A stretch of 18,212 nucleotides of DNA, from positions 1 to 18,212 of the forward strand of contig JAAYZQ010000516.1 in assembly GCA_012514775.1 (NCBI GenBank), given 5' to 3'. Source of the DNA: Anaerolineaceae bacterium (GTDB lineage: Bacteria; Chloroflexota; Anaerolineae; JAAYZQ01). Below, in pieces: positions 14,560-18,212 of this stretch. The notes below the pieces were generated by a model. That model ran no database searches. It had not been told where the DNA came from and saw only the letters and a program-made list of their open reading frames with translations. The translations under genes and the position numbers were made by a program. The stretch's first letter is position 1, and the number at the start of each line of letters is the position of its first letter.

Positions 14560-16083
14560 TCAGAACAGGGCAAAGGCCTGCGCGACGCTGGATACAGGCC
14601 CCAGGAAAAGCTGCGGGTAAAGCCCCAGGACGATGGTCAGGGCGGCGAGGAGGGCAACCAGCAGCGAGGCGATGGCCGGCTGGCTGGCCATCTCGCGGTG
14701 CTCCTCGGGCGCGGCCATGGCATTCAGCGCGCGCACCACGCCGACTACGACCCCGGCCGTGCAGGCTGCCAGGGCCACGAGCGTCAGGATCCAGACCCAT
14801 TCCTGGCCGGGCACCGCCGCAGAGCCCGGTACCTGGGCTTCGGCGGAAAAGGGTAGGGCCCAGTTCCAGACGGCGCGGCTGATCGCCCAACGGGTCGGAA
14901 AGCCTGCGGTGAGGGGAAACCCACCCAGGGCCAGCCCGCCCAGGATCAGGCCGCCAGTGGCGACGGGCAGGCGCCGGGCCACACCCCCCAGGCCCCTGAA
15001 GCGGCTGGTCGCTGCCCGGTGGCGCACGATGGACAGCGCCGCGGCCATCAGCGTGATGGACACGCTGCGGTTGACGCCGTGCAACAGCGCCAGCTCCAGC
15101 CGCTGGCTGCCACCCGAGGCGAGGGCCAACAGCAGCACGCCGAGGTCGGCCAGGGCCGCGTAGCCCATCAGCCGGCCCAGGTCGCGCTGCACGGCGGCCA
15201 TCAAGCCGCCGCTGGCCGCCATACCCAACCCCGCCAGTTGGATGACGCCCATGATGGTGGAATCTTGCGCCAGGTCGGGATGGGCGGCGGCAAAGGAAAT
15301 GGCCAGGTAGAGCGCCATGCCCTGGCCCACGGTAAAGACAAAGGCGCTGACCAGGGGAGGTGCCTCCGCCGCCAGGGCCGGCATCCAGGTCCCAAAGGGA
15401 AACGCGGCCAGGAGCAGGCCAAAGCCCAGGGCCGCGGGCAACAGCGCCCGGCGCGCCAGCTCCTGCCCCGCGGCGGGGGCGACTGCCGCGGCGCCCGCTT
15501 CGGCTGCATTGGCGGCGTTGCCTGCCTCGGCGAGGGCAGCCGGCTGATCCACGAGCCAGGCGGCCGCGAGGAGCAGCGGAACGGCCAGCAGTGTCACCAG
15601 CAGGTAGCGCTGCGCGCCTCGCACCGAGAGCAACTGCCCGGCCTGGAGGATAAAGATCATCAGCGTGGCGGCGATGGCAAAGGCCAGCAGCGACAGGGCA
15701 AAGGTGGGCAGCATCACCGCCAGGGCATAGAGGGCCAGGATCACAAGGCTGAAGGAAAAGAACGACCTGCCCTGGGAGATGCGCCAGGCAAACGGGTAAA
15801 GTACCGCCGGCAGGCCAAAGACAAAGGCCAGCCACATCTTGCCCGCCTGGTCCAGGACGAGGGTCTGGCCCAGGACCACCACCGGCCGCCCAAAGGCCAC
15901 GTGCTGGCCCAGGACAAAGGCCGACTGGTCCAGGGGCAGGCGGAAGCAGAGGACGGCCAGCAGGCCGGCCGTCGCCGCCGAGATGATGGCCGCCAACAAC
16001 GCCCAGCGCCGCACCAGGTAGGCAACCACCGCGGCCAGCAGGGGCGGGATGAGGAGGATCATCGGGCCAGGGATGAGATTCAC
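14560..16083 (-). CDS. NuoN/MrpD-like antiporter-type membrane subunit with atypical key residues
   Basis: 507 residues with about 13-14 membrane segments. Family landmarks are visible: LVLDQAGKMWLAF (about 75-87), FPFGTWMPALAAEAPPLVSAF (228-248, for the usual PFHxWLPdA...AP block), VQRDLGRLMGYAALADLG (298-315, for QxDlKrllAYssisqlG), HGVNRS (335-340) and GGFPLTAGFPTRW (387-399). The lysines usually found before PFH, in DLK, in HxxxK and in GFxxK read as Leu/Ala, Gly-Arg, Arg and Arg. The TM5 glutamate (usual xWELM) reads as Ala. An Ala/Glu-rich insertion lies near 182-206. The GTG start at 16083 overlaps the previous stop (GTGA) and has a strong AGGAGGA encoded by the acidic tail of the upstream gene. 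It may be a structural rather than a pumping subunit. Confidence 0.72.
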   Translation of the reverse strand: MNLIPGPMILLIPPLLAAVVAYLVRRWALLAAIISAATAGLLAVLCFRLPLDQSAFVLGQHVAFGRPVVVLGQTLVLDQAGKMWLAFVFGLPAVLYPFAWRISQGRSFFSFSLVILALYALAVMLPTFALSLLAFAIAATLMIFILQAGQLLSVRGAQRYLLVTLLAVPLLLAAAWLVDQPAALAEAGNAANAAEAGAAAVAPAAGQELARRALLPAALGFGLLLAAFPFGTWMPALAAEAPPLVSAFVFTVGQGMALYLAISFAAAHPDLAQDSTIMGVIQLAGLGMAASGGLMAAVQRDLGRLMGYAALADLGVLLLALASGGSQRLELALLHGVNRSVSITLMAAALSIVRHRAATSRFRGLGGVARRLPVATGGLILGGLALGGFPLTAGFPTRWAISRAVWNWALPFSAEAQVPGSAAVPGQEWVWILTLVALAACTAGVVVGVVRALNAMAAPEEHREMASQPAIASLLVALLAALTIVLGLYPQLFLGPVSSVAQAFALF

Positions 16084-16790
16084 CTTGCTTCTTCCTCCTC
16101 GTCGACGGGAGATACGCTGGGCGCCAGTCCCTGGACGGCCGCCAGGTAGGAAAAGGCGAGGGCTGCCAGGAGCGTCAGGGCGCCAAAAAAGCCGGCGATG
16201 GCCAGGTTCTGTTCCAGGCCGGCGTACACCAGGTCAAAGCCACACAGGACGGTCAACACCGCTGGTCCCACGCGCAGGGCCTCGCCACTCAGGACGATGC
16301 CCATGACGCCCATCACCATCAGCCACAGGGCGACAACGATAACGTCGGGCGGCACTGCCAGGCCGCTTGCCCCTTCGAGCGGTAGTAGTGTGGCGTAGGA
16401 CGGATAGAAGCGGATGAGGGCCAGGCCCGCCAGGAGAACGGCCAGCATCCGCAGGGGCAGGCCCAGGGGGCCGGCTCCCCAGCTCATGGGCAGGCCCAGG
16501 AAGCGCCCTTCCCCCGCCTCGACCGCCCGCACGTTCTGTGGGTCTCCCACCTGCCGCGCCGTGAGATAGAGGATGGGAACAACCACGGCGCCGGTGAGGA
16601 TGCGAACGAGGGCCGCCTCGGGCTGGATGAAACGCGTCAGGTTGAGGCCCAAAAAGATGTACTGGAGCAACAGCGCGCTCAACGCCAGGCGCCAGTCGGA
16701 GGTGACCAGAATGAGCGCCGCCATCAGGAGAAGCCCGACAACGGACGGTACGCCCGCCAGAAAAGCAAAACTGTCGCCGAAAGTTTCCAT
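16080..16790 (-). CDS. Multi-pass membrane protein, possibly NuoK/HyfE-like subunit
   Basis: 236 residues with six to eight predicted membrane segments and a short acidic cytoplasmic tail (SPVDEEEEAR). The C-terminal third (MGVMGIVLSGEALRVGPAV, GFDLVYAGLEQN and a final hydrophobic stretch) loosely resembles NuoK/MrpC/HyfE proteins, where one or two membrane-buried acids matter. Here Asp and Glu flank that helix. The N-terminal half (SDWRLALSALLLQYIFLGLN, then VVVPILYLTARQVGDPQ) I do not recognise. It sits between two antiporter-like genes, 6 nt after the upstream stop and with a 4-nt overlap into the next, so the three are surely one transcript. An accessory subunit of the same membrane complex is the best guess. 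Confidence 0.5.
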   Translation of the reverse strand: METFGDSFAFLAGVPSVVGLLLMAALILVTSDWRLALSALLLQYIFLGLNLTRFIQPEAALVRILTGAVVVPILYLTARQVGDPQNVRAVEAGEGRFLGLPMSWGAGPLGLPLRMLAVLLAGLALIRFYPSYATLLPLEGASGLAVPPDVIVVALWLMVMGVMGIVLSGEALRVGPAVLTVLCGFDLVYAGLEQNLAIAGFFGALTLLAALAFSYLAAVQGLAPSVSPVDEEEEAR

Positions 16791-16796
16791 AAGCTT

Positions 16797-18212
16797 CTAG
16801 CTGCCGGTCAAGAAGATGGCTGCCAGGGCCAGGATGATCAGGGCCCAGCCCCACCAACCTTCCCCCTCGCCAACCTGGCCAAGCCAGTAACCGGCCCCTT
16901 CCAGGATGCTTCCGAGCCGGCCGAGAGCCCGGTAAAGCCAATCGAGCCCGACGATAGATTGCACGAGGGGAGCGATCTGGCGCCAGCGGAGCCCCAGGGA
17001 GGCCAGCCAGATCCCGACGAGCCACGGCACGATGTAGAGCAGGCCCATGCCCCAGGCAGAGACCCCACGGATGTGTACCGGCTGCCAGCCGAGCCCCTGG
17101 CCCGCACCTATGCCCGACAGCAGCAGCACGGCGGCCAGGAACAGCATGCCCACCAGCGCCAGGGGCCGCGGGCCCCTGGCGGGCGTGAACAGGTCGTTCA
17201 GCCCCAGCCACAGCCCCGCAGCCAGAAAGGTGTCGGCCACCAGCAGGCTCCAGAGGTGGGGGTTGCCATCCTGGAGAAGGGCCGCGTACAGCGGCCACCT
17301 TGCCCGCGCGCCGGCGGTGAGCGGCAGGCCGGCCAGCGAGGCCACGGCCAGGGCGGGCAACAGGACCGCACCTCTGCGCGCGATCCAGGAGTCCCGCCAA
17401 CGTGCCAGGAAGCCGAGACGTTCGGCCAGTTGCTGCTGCCAGCGTTGCCACCAGGGCTCGAGCCTTGGCCCGACCCTTTGCCCGACCCACTGCTTCGCGC
17501 TCTGCAGCCGGGCCGGCAGGGTGAAGGGTGCCACGACCGTATCGGCGTCCCACCACACGGCCAACAAGGCCAACGCCAGCATCAAGCTCAGGAGAGGCCA
17601 GGGTGACGTTCCCGGCAGCACCAGGGCAAACAGCAAGCCCGCGCCCACCTGGTGGATCAATAGCCCGCGCCACAGCGCGCCAGGCCCGCCGCCGGACAGC
17701 CGCCGGGCCGCGGCGCTGCCGCTCCAGGCCAGGAGCCCGCCGGCCAGCAGCGCCAGGCTGCCCAGGAGCGCGGGCAGTGCCTCCGCCGGGATGACCGGCG
17801 CCACAGCCTGCACGCGGGCCAGTAGATAGAGCCCGGCGCCGGCCGGGAGTAGGAGGGCCGCTGCCCCCGTGGCGCCGCGAACGCGGCGCGGATGCAGGGG
17901 AAAGATCTGGGTGCGCAGGATGGCGGCCACGCCCAGCAGGACGAGGACGGACGGCGGGATCTGCCGCGCCGGGAACGAGGTGTGGCCCACTTCGGCGTCG
18001 AGGCGCAGGGCACAGAGCACCAGGATCAGCGTCGCGGCCAGGCCGGGAAGGGCTGCGGTCAGGGCCAGCAGCGGACGTCTTTCGCTGTCCCCGGCATCCT
18101 CGCTTCGCTGGCCGCACCACAGGGCCAGCCCCATCAGGGCCAGGTCCATCAGGGCGCTGCCGATGGCCAGAGTCAGGAGGTTGGCAGCCAGGGTCGTCGT
18201 CAAGGCGCCGGC
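16797..18212 (-). CDS. NuoN/NuoL-like antiporter-type membrane protein, N-terminus beyond window edge
   Basis: The frame is open to the right edge, 471 residues seen. A TTG at 18203 could act as start, but homology suggests otherwise. ANLLTLAIGSALMDLALMGLAL resembles TM5 of the antiporter family (nlltLfvgwELldl), and the FPLHP motif sits at about residue 104 where the family has it near 230. Roughly 100-130 residues are therefore probably missing upstream. Further landmarks are LLLPAGAGLYLLARVQAVAP after FPLHP, LIHQVGAG, and LAGLPLTAGARARW for the usual GiPptaGFxxK. As in the neighbouring subunit, the TM5 Glu reads Ala and the expected lysines read Arg or are absent. An amphipathic Trp/Gln-rich stretch (VGQRVGPRLEPWWQRWQQQL) lies in a loop. 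The role is likely structural or ion-conducting in a complex I/Mrp-like assembly. Confidence 0.62.
   Translation of the reverse strand, partial: AGALTTTLAANLLTLAIGSALMDLALMGLALWCGQRSEDAGDSERRPLLALTAALPGLAATLILVLCALRLDAEVGHTSFPARQIPPSVLVLLGVAAILRTQIFPLHPRRVRGATGAAALLLPAGAGLYLLARVQAVAPVIPAEALPALLGSLALLAGGLLAWSGSAAARRLSGGGPGALWRGLLIHQVGAGLLFALVLPGTSPWPLLSLMLALALLAVWWDADTVVAPFTLPARLQSAKQWVGQRVGPRLEPWWQRWQQQLAERLGFLARWRDSWIARRGAVLLPALAVASLAGLPLTAGARARWPLYAALLQDGNPHLWSLLVADTFLAAGLWLGLNDLFTPARGPRPLALVGMLFLAAVLLLSGIGAGQGLGWQPVHIRGVSAWGMGLLYIVPWLVGIWLASLGLRWRQIAPLVQSIVGLDWLYRALGRLGSILEGAGYWLGQVGEGEGWWGWALIILALAAIFLTGS

Noticed and set aside
14495..15835. Upstream in-frame extension of the HMG-CoA reductase to 877 codons
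   Set aside because: It overlaps the NuoN-like gene out of frame on the same strand, and its residues are Arg/Gly/Pro-rich without pattern. The ATG at 14494 has a strong ribosome site and gives the exact family length.
15019..16149. Plus-strand frame of 376 codons opposite the NuoN-like gene
   Set aside because: Antisense shadow with Gln/Gly/His-rich content. The coupled minus-strand genes explain the region.

Overview
The window is a GC-rich bacterial chromosome segment with compact, same-strand gene runs. The best fit is a Chloroflexota bacterium (Anaerolineae-like). The reasons are two proteins of the rare DUF2298 / Chlor_Arch_YYY family next to GT39-like membrane proteins, plus serine/threonine kinase and FHA signalling and a class II HMG-CoA reductase. 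No taxonomic marker gene is present, so this is an inference. Nearly everything is on the minus strand. The long Gln/Pro/Gly/His-rich plus-strand frames are antisense shadows of hydrophobic GC-rich genes.

Region 1 (1-11160, minus strand, read right to left) is a five-gene array. It starts with a giant fusion of a GT39-like GT-C glycosyltransferase and a DUF2298/YYY domain (5724-11090). An ECF sigma factor (5092-5637) and a membrane anti-sigma factor with a DUF4367-like outer domain (4049-4933) follow. A second, single-domain DUF2298 protein (1372-3969) and a GT39-like membrane protein cut by the window edge (1-1361) complete it. The array has an extended -10 promoter at its head with a 14-bp perfect palindrome just upstream. 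The sigma/anti-sigma spacer holds a 73-bp repeat element with 8-bp terminal inverted repeats. The likely theme is polyprenyl-linked glycan or protein glycosylation at the membrane, possibly under envelope-responsive control.

Region 2 (11160-13200) holds a tRNA-Val(TAC) with a perfect consensus sigma-70 promoter (TTGACA-N17-TATAAT) whose -35 lies inside a 16-bp palindrome. It also holds a tail-anchored serine/threonine kinase (11383-12456, minus) that appears to be transcribed leaderless. Divergent from the kinase is an FHA plus OmpR-type winged-helix regulator (12507-13151, plus). The kinase and regulator promoters overlap, suggesting a paired phospho-signalling switch.

Region 3 (13200-18212, minus) contains a class II HMG-CoA reductase with all four catalytic residues (mevalonate pathway). 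Upstream of it are three tightly coupled membrane genes that look like antiporter-type (NuoN/MrpD-like) and NuoK/HyfE-like subunits of a complex I or Mrp-type assembly. The charged residues normally needed for proton translocation seem to be missing or conservatively replaced. The last gene runs off the right edge.

No CRISPR array, insertion sequence, transposase, integrase or rRNA was seen.
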